NCBI RefSeq assembly: GCF_002899825.2
Contig: NZ_PPED02000005.1
Location: 62,001 to 126,000 of the forward strand
Length of the DNA stretch: 64,000 nucleotides
Source of the DNA: Chryseobacterium phosphatilyticum
Lineage (GTDB): Bacteria > Bacteroidota > Bacteroidia > Flavobacteriales > Weeksellaceae
Direction: 5' to 3'
In this document: positions 1 through 8,147 of the stretch, one piece after another
Layout of the letters: every line of letters starts with the position of its first letter
How positions within the stretch are numbered: the stretch's first letter is position 1
Program-made: the position numbers and the translations under genes
Notes under the pieces: model-generated
What the model was told of the DNA's origin: nothing
What the model saw: the letters and a program-made list of their open reading frames with translations, nothing else
The model's database searches: none

Positions 1-1355
1 CAGACTTTGTTGATATTTTTGACGGGCAGACGATCAGGCAGAAGGAAGTTTTTCATCAACACTCTTATGGAGATTTCCAACTGCTGGAAGACAGCAAAGA
101 GCACGCAGAAGAAATTAATTTTGAAACGATAAAGAAAGCGATCGAGCTTTGTTTTGAAAAGCAAGGACCGGTACATATCAATATCCCTCTGGAAGAGCCA
201 TTGTATGAATTGGTTTCCGAGCTTCCTACTTTCCCGACCGTTGAAAAAACAATCAGGCATAAAGAATATGAAATTCCTTCCAATCTGATTGCTGACTGGC
301 ATACATCTCAAAGGATTATGATATTAGTGGGAACAAGAGAATACAGTCCGGAGTTGGAAAATCAGCTGACACAGCTGGTTAAAAATCATTCTGTTATTGT
401 TCTTAGTGAAGCTAATTCTAATCTGTATCACGAGAAGTTTTTCAGACATATAGACCGATATATTTTCAATTTTACAGAAGAAGATTATAAAACCTACGCT
501 CCTGATCTGTTGATTACAGTGGGACAGAATGTGGTTTCCAAAAAAGTAAAACAATTTTTGAGAAATGCCCGTCCTAAACAACACTGGCATTTGGATGAGA
601 TCTGGCAACCGGATACCTATTATTCTTTAACAGAAAAGATTGAGGTGAGGCCGGAAGTTTTCTTCTCTAAATTATTGAAATATATTAATTTAGAGCCAAG
701 ACCTTACTACAACCTTTGGGATGTTTTAAGAGACAAAAAGGATGCGAAACATCAGCAATTTCTAAACACTGTTGAGTTTTCGGATTTCTATTTTTTCAAT
801 AAAGCGTCACAAACTGTTCCTGATAATTATAATATTCATTTTGCTAATTCTTCAGCCATCAGATATGCGCAGTTGTTTGATTTTGGTAAAAAGAGAATGT
901 ATTGCAATAGGGGGACAAGTGGAATTGACGGGTCAACATCCACCGCTATGGGGTTTGCGATCAAGAATGAAAACCCAACGTTGTTGATTACAGGAGATTT
1001 AAGCTTCTTTTATGATATCAATGGTCTTTGGAACCAATATATTCCCCCGTTTGTAAGGATTATGATTTTTAATAACGGAGAAGGAAATATATTTAAAATT
1101 ATTCCGGGGCCAGGAAATGCCAACCCAAATACATTGGATGAGTTTATAGCAACAAAACATCGCAAAAATGCAGAACATCTGGCTAAGCATTTTGGGTTCT
1201 CCTATATTAAAGTGGAAGATGAGCTTACTTTAGACAGGGTATTGGAGAACTTCTTCAAACCGGATGCACAACCGAAAATCCTGGAAGTAAATACGTACGG
1301 AAAAAATAGCGCAGATGTTCAGAAGGCTTACTTTAACTTTATGAAAGAAAATTAA
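1..1355 (+). CDS. menD: 2-succinyl-5-enolpyruvyl-6-hydroxy-3-cyclohexene-1-carboxylate synthase, C-terminal part
   Basis: Thiamine diphosphate enzyme of menaquinone synthesis that joins 2-oxoglutarate to isochorismate. The frame is open from base 3, so the start lies before the window and about 450 residues are visible. The early visible stretch PVHINIPLEEPLYE is typical of MenD. Near the C-terminus, TGDLSFFYDINGLWN fits the cofactor/metal-binding GD-x(n)-N motif of this superfamily. The 3' end overlaps the convergent aminotransferase gene by four bases. Menaquinone is the usual respiratory quinone of Flavobacteriia, so the gene is expected. The family call is secure; acetolactate synthase-type relatives are less likely given the MenD-type sequence. 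Confidence 0.93.
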   Translation, partial: DFVDIFDGQTIRQKEVFHQHSYGDFQLLEDSKEHAEEINFETIKKAIELCFEKQGPVHINIPLEEPLYELVSELPTFPTVEKTIRHKEYEIPSNLIADWHTSQRIMILVGTREYSPELENQLTQLVKNHSVIVLSEANSNLYHEKFFRHIDRYIFNFTEEDYKTYAPDLLITVGQNVVSKKVKQFLRNARPKQHWHLDEIWQPDTYYSLTEKIEVRPEVFFSKLLKYINLEPRPYYNLWDVLRDKKDAKHQQFLNTVEFSDFYFFNKASQTVPDNYNIHFANSSAIRYAQLFDFGKKRMYCNRGTSGIDGSTSTAMGFAIKNENPTLLITGDLSFFYDINGLWNQYIPPFVRIMIFNNGEGNIFKIIPGPGNANPNTLDEFIATKHRKNAEHLAKHFGFSYIKVEDELTLDRVLENFFKPDAQPKILEVNTYGKNSADVQKAYFNFMKEN

Positions 1356-1978
1356 AGATCCAGATATTCTTCATTCCCCGGCAGATTGATAATTCTGTCA
1401 ATCGGATAGATAAACATATCATCAAAATCGTTTAAGGCGTTGATGAGTTGAAAGTGGCTGAATTGCTTTATATTTTGTAGCGTAATTTCAGCCTCTTTTA
1501 TTTTTTTGTTCTTTAAAAGATGCTGCCTTTGTACTCCATTCAGCAGATAAGTGGTGGGAGTGAACCAATCCTTACCTTTTAAAAATAGAAGATTGGAAAA
1601 AGAGGTATCTGTAATATGATTATTTCTGACAATGATAATTTCCTCTGCTTTAGATTTCATTTTCATTTTATCAAGTTCTTTCCGGTCCTCAAACTTGAAA
1701 GAATAGTCATAGCTGTTATTTTCTACCAGCTGGAAGTCTTGTATTTCAGGAATAGCATAAGGAATCATTTGAGTCCGGATTTTTTTGTCCAGATCATAAG
1801 CGATTCTTAATTTGAAAAGCCCGTCTTCATCATGTTGCAGGTTTTTATAGATTTTGGCCAGATCAATAGAGTCTTCTTTCCCGAAGTGAGAGAATGTTTG
1901 ATTGACACGTTTCTGATGTAGTTCCAATAGATAAATCTTCTGATCTTCTACTTTAATGCTTTCAATGAATTGGGACAT
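1352..1978 (-). CDS. pabC: Class IV aminotransferase, probable aminodeoxychorismate lyase
   Basis: Probably converts 4-amino-4-deoxychorismate to p-aminobenzoate for folate synthesis. It is a short (208 aa) fold-type IV PLP protein. The stretch around residues 95-105 (SFKFEDRKEL) resembles the family's lysine region, and TDTSFSNLLF is the conserved phosphate-binding strand. The usual NGT-x-R loop reads NGVQR. Enterobacterial PabC is about 270 aa, but shorter versions occur in Bacteroidota. Its start overlaps the end of pabB by 17 bp, implying translational coupling. The context, more than the sequence alone, points to PabC rather than a D-amino-acid or branched-chain aminotransferase. Confidence 0.75.
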   Translation of the reverse strand: MSQFIESIKVEDQKIYLLELHQKRVNQTFSHFGKEDSIDLAKIYKNLQHDEDGLFKLRIAYDLDKKIRTQMIPYAIPEIQDFQLVENNSYDYSFKFEDRKELDKMKMKSKAEEIIIVRNNHITDTSFSNLLFLKGKDWFTPTTYLLNGVQRQHLLKNKKIKEAEITLQNIKQFSHFQLINALNDFDDMFIYPIDRIINLPGNEEYLDL

Positions 1979-2939
1979 AGATTTTGTTTTTCATTTCCTG
2001 ATATTCGTCTTCTAATTTACTCATGTGGGTAATACCACCTCCGCTTTTGAAATAGAGCTTATTTCCTTCCTTTTCAATAAATCGTATCATCACACAGCTG
2101 TCAACATTTTGGCCGTCGAACCAGCCGCATACTCCTGTGTAGTATCCTCTTTCGTAGCCTTCTGCTTCCAGAATTATTTCCAGAGTTTTAGGCTTCGGAG
2201 CTCCTAAAATTGAGCCCGCAGGGAGCAGTTTCTTCATAATGCTTCCTATTTTTCCGTCAAATTCCGGCTTTACTATCCCTGAAATTTCAGAACTCATGGC
2301 ATAAAGATCCTTTTGTTGAGTTTTGATCAGATCAATATGCTGGAACTGATCAACTTTTACTCCATCAGCAACCATACTCAGATCATTCCGAAGAAGATCT
2401 ACGACAGTGTAATGCTCTGCTTTTTCTTTTTTATCGTTCTTCAAAATTTCCGCTGCATTTTCCAGAGAAGCATCAATTGTACCTTTCATAGGATAAGTGA
2501 AAATTTTACCATCAATAATCTTAATAAAAGTTTCAGGAGAAAAAAATACAAAAAAATCTTTATAAAAAACCTTGTATTTCGCATCTGAGTGATAAAAAAT
2601 TTCTTTCAGACTTAAATTCGTCTCGATTTCAGTTTTCCTTGTATAATTTATCAGATAAGAATTTCCAAGGCGAATATTTTTTTGAACTTTATCAAAGCCG
2701 TTTTTAAAGCTTTCTATGCTTTCAGGATATGATTTCCATTCTATTTTTTTATCTAATTTGTATCTTTTTTTTGGGGTTGTAATGTCTTGAAAATCAATCA
2801 TTAGTCCTGATTTTTCAATTTCATTTTCCTGATAAATTTCAACAGCTTCCGAAAGGAAGTCGATGACAAAGAAATAGGGAACTTTCTGAAGAGAAAGCTC
2901 ATCCATCTGCATAAATTTTTGATGATTCACTGAAAACAT
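1962..2939 (-). CDS. pabB: Aminodeoxychorismate synthase component I
   Basis: Chorismate-utilising enzyme of the anthranilate synthase/PabB family, which aminates chorismate to 4-amino-4-deoxychorismate with ammonia from a glutaminase partner. The 325 aa cover only the catalytic domain. Conserved elements are KGTID, the PAGSILGAPKPKT block, the GYYTGVCGWF stretch and the C-terminal SGGGI motif with E-x2-E (DEYQEMKNK). The N-terminal third of larger PabB proteins is absent, as in other Bacteroidota. It is followed with overlap by the pabC-like gene. A glutaminase (PabA) is not in the window. The ATG sits directly after a -7 box, so the mRNA may be leaderless. Confidence 0.85.
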   Translation of the reverse strand: MFSVNHQKFMQMDELSLQKVPYFFVIDFLSEAVEIYQENEIEKSGLMIDFQDITTPKKRYKLDKKIEWKSYPESIESFKNGFDKVQKNIRLGNSYLINYTRKTEIETNLSLKEIFYHSDAKYKVFYKDFFVFFSPETFIKIIDGKIFTYPMKGTIDASLENAAEILKNDKKEKAEHYTVVDLLRNDLSMVADGVKVDQFQHIDLIKTQQKDLYAMSSEISGIVKPEFDGKIGSIMKKLLPAGSILGAPKPKTLEIILEAEGYERGYYTGVCGWFDGQNVDSCVMIRFIEKEGNKLYFKSGGGITHMSKLEDEYQEMKNKIYVPIH

Positions 2940-2943
2940 TCGG

Positions 2944-2951
2944 CAAAAATA
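2944..2951 (-). promoter_or_regulatory. -7 box TATTTTTG of pabB
   Basis: On the minus strand TATTTTTG matches the Bacteroidota TAnnTTTG element exactly and ends four bases before the pabB ATG at 2939. The transcript would begin at or next to the start codon. Confidence 0.55.
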
Positions 2952-2963
2952 CTTATTGATGTT

Positions 2964-2971
2964 TACTTTTG
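2964..2971 (+). promoter_or_regulatory. -7 box TACTTTTG of the 2984 gene
   Basis: TACTTTTG matches TAnnTTTG and ends 12 bases before the ATG at 2984. It lies back to back with the pabB box, 12 bases away, making a very compact divergent promoter. Confidence 0.5.
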
Positions 2972-2983
2972 CATAAAATTTTT

Positions 2984-3709
2984 ATGATGCAGAGTAAATA
3001 TCCTCAGAAACCGGGACTTGATTTTATCTTGAAGCAGGCTTTTTTTTACTGGAATAAAACGTTGGTTTATCAGTTGATATTTTCAATGGTGTTTTTTGGA
3101 ATTTTTCTTACTTCATTGTTTTTCTTTGGAGAAAGATTTGGAATTCTTGAGCAAAATCAGGCATTGGCAGACGCTCTTAAAGAGGGCGCCAAAGCCTATA
3201 TGGAAAAAGTAGCCGAATTAAGTGCTACAGAAAATTACCAGATGTTTACTTTTGCCATTTGGGGAACCATGGCATTTCTATATCCTTTGAATCTCGGAAT
3301 GTTCCAGATTTTCAGAAAGCTTGATCTTAAAGAAAAAATTGAGTTAGGAGATTTATTTGTAGGGTACAATGGACTCAACTTTTTTAAATATCTGGGATAT
3401 TACATTTTCTGGTTCTTAATTTACAGATTTACCATTCCAACCCTATTTTTAGCCATAATATGGGTTTCAATGACTGTATTTGTAGCGCCACTGATGTTTT
3501 TTACAAACAAAAGAATTTTTGAGGCTATTTCCTTAAATCTGAAGGCATTAAGAATGTATTATGTTGAAATCTTCGTTTGTGTGATCGTTGCAGTCTTATT
3601 CAAATACCTTGGGTTTACATTATTTCTTGTGGGAGGATTGTTTACATTCCCTTTCTGGAATGCTATGATTTATTCATTATATAAAACTGTTTTTTCAGAG
3701 AAAGGTTAA
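2984..3709 (+). CDS. Polytopic inner-membrane protein, function unknown
   Basis: A 241 aa integral membrane protein with about five hydrophobic segments, near residues 28-48, 85-105, 130-150, 150-175 and 195-235. An upstream TTG at 2969 extends the frame, but it lies inside the -7 promoter box, so ATG ATG at 2984/2987 is the likely start. Layout and the GLxFxKYLGYY-type motif resemble the proteins at 3781 and 44308. All three look like members of one family of Bacteroidota membrane proteins whose annotated names are unreliable. No catalytic motif is visible. It is probably transcribed alone or with the 3781 gene, which has its own -7 box. Confidence 0.7.
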   Translation: MMQSKYPQKPGLDFILKQAFFYWNKTLVYQLIFSMVFFGIFLTSLFFFGERFGILEQNQALADALKEGAKAYMEKVAELSATENYQMFTFAIWGTMAFLYPLNLGMFQIFRKLDLKEKIELGDLFVGYNGLNFFKYLGYYIFWFLIYRFTIPTLFLAIIWVSMTVFVAPLMFFTNKRIFEAISLNLKALRMYYVEIFVCVIVAVLFKYLGFTLFLVGGLFTFPFWNAMIYSLYKTVFSEKG

Positions 3710-3749
3710 ATTTCACTCATGTTTAATATGTTTTTTTACTAAAAAAGCC

Positions 3750-3757
3750 TATTTTTG
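3750..3757 (+). promoter_or_regulatory. -7 box TATTTTTG upstream of the 3781 gene
   Basis: An exact TAnnTTTG match 24 bases before the ATG at 3781. It suggests that the second membrane-protein gene has its own promoter. Confidence 0.5.
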
Positions 3758-3780
3758 GTAAAATCATTAAATATTAAACT

Positions 3781-4512
3781 ATGTCTGAATTTAACGAATT
3801 TGACCAGCAAGGTTCTGTTCCCAATAAAGATACAGGATCCATTATTTCGCATGCCTTTGAAATGTATAAAGGGGTTTTCGGCTATGGAATCGTGGCCATG
3901 ATCATTTATTTGATAGGAGGAGTAATCATCCAGACGGTTACAGGTTTTAATTCCGCTTCAATGTTGGAAGAAATGAAATCTTCCGGTGGAGATTTCAATT
4001 ACTGGAATGCGCCGGGGTTTTCTTTGTATATGGGAGCTTCCAGCCTTTTTGGCCTTTTACTGGCACCTTTGTATGTAGGATTGATTTACATGGTCAATAA
4101 ATACAACACCAAAAACCCGATTGAGTTTTCTGATCTTTTTATCGGATATCGTCAGAATTTTGTCAATATTCTGATTTACAGCTTCCTTTCCGGTCTTATT
4201 TCTACAGTTGCAGCAGCATTGTGTTTTTTCCCGGTTATTTTTGTGTATCCTTTCTTGTTAATAGGATATCCTATTTTATTGTTTGAAAACGCTTCGGCTA
4301 CAGAAGCTTTAAGCAAATCATTCAACATAGCAAAAGAGAACTATGGGGTGTTCTTATTAACCGGTTTCCTTGGAGCCTTAATCTCCTTAGCAGGTGTTAT
4401 TCTTTGCGGAATAGGAATTATTTTAACAGCACCATTTATGATGGTTGTAATGTATTCTACCTACTGTGCTTTCTTGGGAAAACCAAGACAAATCGCATAC
4501 AACAAACAATAA
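3781..4512 (+). CDS. Polytopic inner-membrane protein, paralogue of the 2984 gene
   Basis: A 243 aa protein with a hydrophilic N-terminus of about 30 residues and five to six membrane segments (around 38-55, 78-102, 125-150, 150-170, 195-225). The pattern NPIEFSDLFIGYRQNFVNILIYSFLSGLISTVAAALCFFP... is the family's central cytoplasmic loop and re-entry into the membrane, and ...ATEALSKSFNIAKENYG is the second loop; similar loops occur in the 44308 protein. Function is unknown; I would not trust the enzyme names sometimes transferred to this family. The AI-2E transporter gene begins 10 bases after its stop, so the two are probably cotranscribed. Confidence 0.72.
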   Translation: MSEFNEFDQQGSVPNKDTGSIISHAFEMYKGVFGYGIVAMIIYLIGGVIIQTVTGFNSASMLEEMKSSGGDFNYWNAPGFSLYMGASSLFGLLLAPLYVGLIYMVNKYNTKNPIEFSDLFIGYRQNFVNILIYSFLSGLISTVAAALCFFPVIFVYPFLLIGYPILLFENASATEALSKSFNIAKENYGVFLLTGFLGALISLAGVILCGIGIILTAPFMMVVMYSTYCAFLGKPRQIAYNKQ

Positions 4513-4522
4513 AAAGTAAATA

Positions 4523-5599
4523 ATGGACAAGGAAAAACAGATCAGTAGCGTAGCCATTAAACAGATATCATTGCTGGCCATTATTTTGGTGCTGGCAGGA
4601 TTGATCTGTTTTAACCTTGCATTGTTTATTCCCTCGGTTTTAGGGGCAATAACGATTTATGTCGTTTGCAGGAAATATAATTTTTATCTGCAGGAGGAGA
4701 GAAAATGGAAACCCTCGCTGGCTGCATTTGCATTAATGTTTGCGAGTCTTATTGTTCTTATTCTACCCATTTATTTTATTGCTGATCTGCTCATTGATAA
4801 GCTTGGGAATGCACAGGCCTATATGACAAAATTCAATGTGTTTCTGGATAAAATTCATTCTTACATTTACACAAAGATCGGGTTTGATATTTTGAGTCAG
4901 GAAAATATGAATAAATTGAAGAATTCGGTAGGGAAAATTTCAACTTCAGCACTTAGTGGTACATTTAATACCCTTACTGTAGTTATGTCGATGTATTTCA
5001 TTTTATATTTCATGCTTGAAAAACCAAGATTATTTGAAAAAATTCTTACGTCTTCTGCGCCTTTAAAAAGAGCGAATGTCTCTTTAATCGGAGAGAAAAT
5101 GAGAAAGCTGATCATGGCCAATGCTATAGGAATTCCTGTAGTGGCGATAGGGCAGGGTATTGTATCTCTGATAGGGTATCTTATTTTCGGGGCTCCGGGG
5201 CCTGTATTGCTTTTTGCGCTTACAGCAGCATCTTCTGTTATTCCCGTGGTAGGAACGGCAATCGTATATGTTCCCGTATGTATTTTTATGATAGCGGAAG
5301 GAAATACCGCACAGGGATTAGGTCTGGCAATTTATTGTGTCGTAGTTGTTGGGCTTACCGATAATTTGCTTCGCTTTACTTTGTTAAAAAAACTTGAAAA
5401 TATACACCCGCTGAATACCGTATTTGGGATTATCATGGGAATGAACCTATTTGGTTTTATGGGGCTTATATTTGGGCCTATCCTGATCTCACTTACCTTA
5501 CTTCTTATTCAGGTGTACCGAAATGAATTTTCGGACGAGAAAGCACCTCCGGATCTGGAATTACCGAATCGGAACGATCTAGAAAATAAACTGACTTAA
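4523..5599 (+). CDS. AI-2E family (DUF20) membrane transporter
   Basis: A 358 aa polytopic protein of the AI-2E/UPF0118 family. Members are proposed exporters of small molecules or ion antiporters; substrate is unknown here and the quorum-sensing label is inherited from E. coli TqsA. Visible features are two N-terminal membrane segments (about 12-50), a pair at 68-90, a long extramembrane loop (90-150), and a C-terminal block of four helices. That block includes the conserved PGPVLLFALTAASSVIPVVGTAIVYVP stretch near residues 228-255 and GLIFGPILISL near the end. The charged tail is cytoplasmic. Confidence 0.85.
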   Translation: MDKEKQISSVAIKQISLLAIILVLAGLICFNLALFIPSVLGAITIYVVCRKYNFYLQEERKWKPSLAAFALMFASLIVLILPIYFIADLLIDKLGNAQAYMTKFNVFLDKIHSYIYTKIGFDILSQENMNKLKNSVGKISTSALSGTFNTLTVVMSMYFILYFMLEKPRLFEKILTSSAPLKRANVSLIGEKMRKLIMANAIGIPVVAIGQGIVSLIGYLIFGAPGPVLLFALTAASSVIPVVGTAIVYVPVCIFMIAEGNTAQGLGLAIYCVVVVGLTDNLLRFTLLKKLENIHPLNTVFGIIMGMNLFGFMGLIFGPILISLTLLLIQVYRNEFSDEKAPPDLELPNRNDLENKLT

Positions 5600-5611
5600 T
5601 TACATAAAAAA

Positions 5612-5839
5612 GTGGAAGGACTCAACCCTGAAATACTCAAAGAAATTTGTATTCTTAAGATGCCTTTTGGCAAATATGAAGGTACCGTGCTTGCCGATTT
5701 ACCTGTAAGCTACCTGGAATGGTTCAATCGAAATGGTATGCCCAAAGGAAAGCTCGGAATGCAGCTTGCTACGATCTACGAAATAAAAATAAACGGCCTG
5801 ATGGAGCTTTTGATTCCTATCAGAGCATCTCTTAGATAA
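5612..5839 (+). CDS. DUF3820 family protein
   Basis: A 75 aa protein whose core MPFGKYEGTVLADLPVSYLEW matches the DUF3820 pattern (FGK-x-G-x5-P-x-YL-x-W). This is a small domain, also found attached to exonucleases, with no proven activity. The start is GTG at 5612; no ATG is available without losing the N-terminus. It follows the transporter by 12 bases and ends before a strong bidirectional hairpin, so it closes the operon. Confidence 0.75.
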   Translation: MEGLNPEILKEICILKMPFGKYEGTVLADLPVSYLEWFNRNGMPKGKLGMQLATIYEIKINGLMELLIPIRASLR

Positions 5840-5914
5840 TTCAACAGGGAAAATCTATAAAAACAGGTGGTTTGATTTTAACCGATTGATAAAATTATAC
5901 CCATTTCCATCTTA

Positions 5915-5953
5915 AAAAGTTTCGGCGGCATCTCTGATGCCGCCGAAACTTTT
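5915..5953. terminator. Bidirectional intrinsic terminator between DUF3820 and uvrB
   Basis: A perfect 17-bp inverted repeat with a five-base loop, GC-rich in the core and flanked by A and T runs on both sides. It can end transcription of the plus-strand operon and of uvrB. Confidence 0.9.
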
Positions 5954-5965
5954 AATCACTAGTGA

Positions 5966-7957
5966 TTAATCTTTTAAGGCTGCAATCTCATCTCTAAGCT
6001 TAGCCGCTTTTATAAAGTCAAGATTTTTGGCTGCGGCCTCCATTTCTTTTTGTTTCTGTTCAATTATTTTTTCGACATCTTCACTGGCATATGAAGCCTT
6101 AACTTCGGCAACCTTTTGAAGAATTTCTTTCTGAGTGTATCTTTCATCAGGGAAGTCTTTACTTCTTCCTACGAGATTTTCAGATATCTTTTTGTTGAGT
6201 GCTGTGGGTACCATGTTATTATCTTCATTGTACTTCATCTGTTTTGCACGGCGGTATTCCGTTTCATCCAGTGTGGCCTGCATGGATTTGGTGATCTTGT
6301 CTGCGTACATGATCGCTTTTCCGTTGATGTTTCTTGCAGCACGTCCTACAGTCTGAATCATGGATCTCCTGCTTCTCAGCATTCCTTCTTTATCAGCATC
6401 CAGAATAGCAACCAACGAAACTTCAGGTAAATCCAACCCTTCTCTCAATAAGTTAACCCCAATCAAAACATCAAAGAGCCCCAAACGTAAATCCTGCATG
6501 ATTTGTATACGTTCTAGAGTTTCAACATCTGAGTGAATATATCTTGTTCTGATTCCGAATTTTGTAAAATATTTTGTCAATTCCTCAGCCATTTTTTTTG
6601 TCAGAGTTGTGACCAAAACTCTTTCGTCGGCATCAGATCTTTTTTGGATCTCTTCCATTAAATCATCAATCTGATTCAAGCTTGGTCTTACCTCAATAAC
6701 CGGGTCAAGCAGTCCTGTTGGACGGATAATCTGCTCTATATAAGCTCCTCCTGTTTTTTCCAGCTCATAATCTGCAGGCGTTGCGGAAACATAGATAACC
6801 TGATTTTGCACCCCCTCAAACTCTTCAAATTTCAAAGGTCTGTTGTCCATGGCTGCAGGAAGTCTGAAACCATATTCCACTAATGCTTCTTTTCTGCTTC
6901 GGTCACCACCGTACATTGCATGAACCTGAGGTACTGTCACGTGGCTTTCATCAATAACCATTAAAAAATCTTTCGGGAAATAATCAATCAGGCAGAAAGG
7001 TCTTGTCCCCGGAAGCCTGCCATCAAGATATCTTGAATAGTTCTCAATCCCTGAGCAATATCCCAATTCCTTGATCATCTCAAGATCCAGCTCTGTTCTC
7101 TCCTGCAGTCTTTTAGCTTCCAAAGGTTTTCCGATGGAACTGAAAAAATCAACTTGCTTCACCATATCATCCTGGATATTCTTAATAGCCCCGTTTAATG
7201 TTTCTTTTGAAGTAACGAAAAGGTTGGCAGGATAAATCTGGATTTGGTCAAAATTGGAATCTACATTTCCGGTAACAGGATCAAAGCTTTGGATCTTCTC
7301 GATCTCATCCCCAAAAAACTGAATCCTGATTGCATTATCTGCATAAGCGGGGAAAACATCAATGACATCTCCTTTTACACGGAATGTTCCTCTCTGAAAT
7401 TCATTTAAAGTTCTTGCATATAATGCATTAACTAGAGAATGGAGCAAAGCTGTTCTTGTTACTTTTTCACCAATAGCAATAGATATTAATGACTTGTGAA
7501 ACTCTACTGGATTCCCAATACCATAGATGCAAGACACAGAGGCTACAATTAAAACATCCCTTCTTCCCGAAAGAAGACTGGCCGTTGCGGAAAGACGTAG
7601 CTTTTCAACTTCTTCATTGATGCTCAGGTCTTTTTCAATATAGGTTCCGGTTGTTGCAATATATGCTTCCGGTTGGTAATAATCATAGTAGCTGACAAAG
7701 TATTCTACAGCGTTTTCAGGGAAGAATTCTTTAAACTCCATAAAAAGCTGTGCCGCTAAAGTTTTGTTGTGGGCTAAAACCAAAGTTGGTCGCTGTACAT
7801 TTTGTACAACATTAGCCACAGTAAATGTTTTTCCGGAACCTGTGACCCCAAGAAGGGTCTGATACTTTTCACCAATCTCTATACCCTCGGTTAGTTTTTC
7901 GATAGCTAGAGGTTGGTCTCCGGTAGGTTTATATTCTGATTGAAGCTTAAAATTCAT
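5966..7957 (-). CDS. uvrB: UvrABC excinuclease subunit B
   Basis: Damage-recognition helicase-like subunit of nucleotide excision repair. The 663 aa protein begins MNFKLQSEYKPTGDQP; an upstream in-frame TTG at 7978 would add seven residues and overlaps the -7 box, so the ATG at 7957 is preferred. Walker A GVTGSGKT lies near residue 38. The YYDYYQPEAYI beta-hairpin that pads the DNA follows at about residue 90, and VIDESHVTVPQ and QTVGRAARN are helicase motifs. The C-terminus holds a UVR domain (EMEAAAKNLDFIKAAKLRDEI) that contacts UvrC. It is a monocistronic minus-strand gene of normal length. Confidence 0.97.
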   Translation of the reverse strand: MNFKLQSEYKPTGDQPLAIEKLTEGIEIGEKYQTLLGVTGSGKTFTVANVVQNVQRPTLVLAHNKTLAAQLFMEFKEFFPENAVEYFVSYYDYYQPEAYIATTGTYIEKDLSINEEVEKLRLSATASLLSGRRDVLIVASVSCIYGIGNPVEFHKSLISIAIGEKVTRTALLHSLVNALYARTLNEFQRGTFRVKGDVIDVFPAYADNAIRIQFFGDEIEKIQSFDPVTGNVDSNFDQIQIYPANLFVTSKETLNGAIKNIQDDMVKQVDFFSSIGKPLEAKRLQERTELDLEMIKELGYCSGIENYSRYLDGRLPGTRPFCLIDYFPKDFLMVIDESHVTVPQVHAMYGGDRSRKEALVEYGFRLPAAMDNRPLKFEEFEGVQNQVIYVSATPADYELEKTGGAYIEQIIRPTGLLDPVIEVRPSLNQIDDLMEEIQKRSDADERVLVTTLTKKMAEELTKYFTKFGIRTRYIHSDVETLERIQIMQDLRLGLFDVLIGVNLLREGLDLPEVSLVAILDADKEGMLRSRRSMIQTVGRAARNINGKAIMYADKITKSMQATLDETEYRRAKQMKYNEDNNMVPTALNKKISENLVGRSKDFPDERYTQKEILQKVAEVKASYASEDVEKIIEQKQKEMEAAAKNLDFIKAAKLRDEIAALKD

Positions 7958-7975
7958 AGAAAGGAATGTATACAA

Positions 7976-7983
7976 CAAAAATA
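7976..7983 (-). promoter_or_regulatory. -7 box TATTTTTG of uvrB
   Basis: An exact TAnnTTTG match on the minus strand, 19 bases before the ATG at 7957. It argues against the upstream TTG start. Confidence 0.5.
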
Positions 7984-8116
7984 CGAAAGATATTATTAGG
8001 CTTGATAAAGTTTTGAAGCTGAATCTTTTGATAATAAAATTTTAACTGTTTTTTTGAATGATCTATTCCTTTTTTAATAGGATTAAGAAGTGAAATTTGA
8101 TGATTCTAAAAAATAA

Positions 8117-8141
8117 AAAAAGCGCTAAATCAGCGCTTTTT
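8117..8141. terminator. Intrinsic terminator of the blaI-M56 operon
   Basis: A ten-base-pair stem (AAAAAGCGCT/AGCGCTTTTT) with loop aaatc, a few bases after the stop of the M56 gene on the minus strand, ending in a T run. Confidence 0.85.
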
Positions 8142-8147
8142 CTTCTC

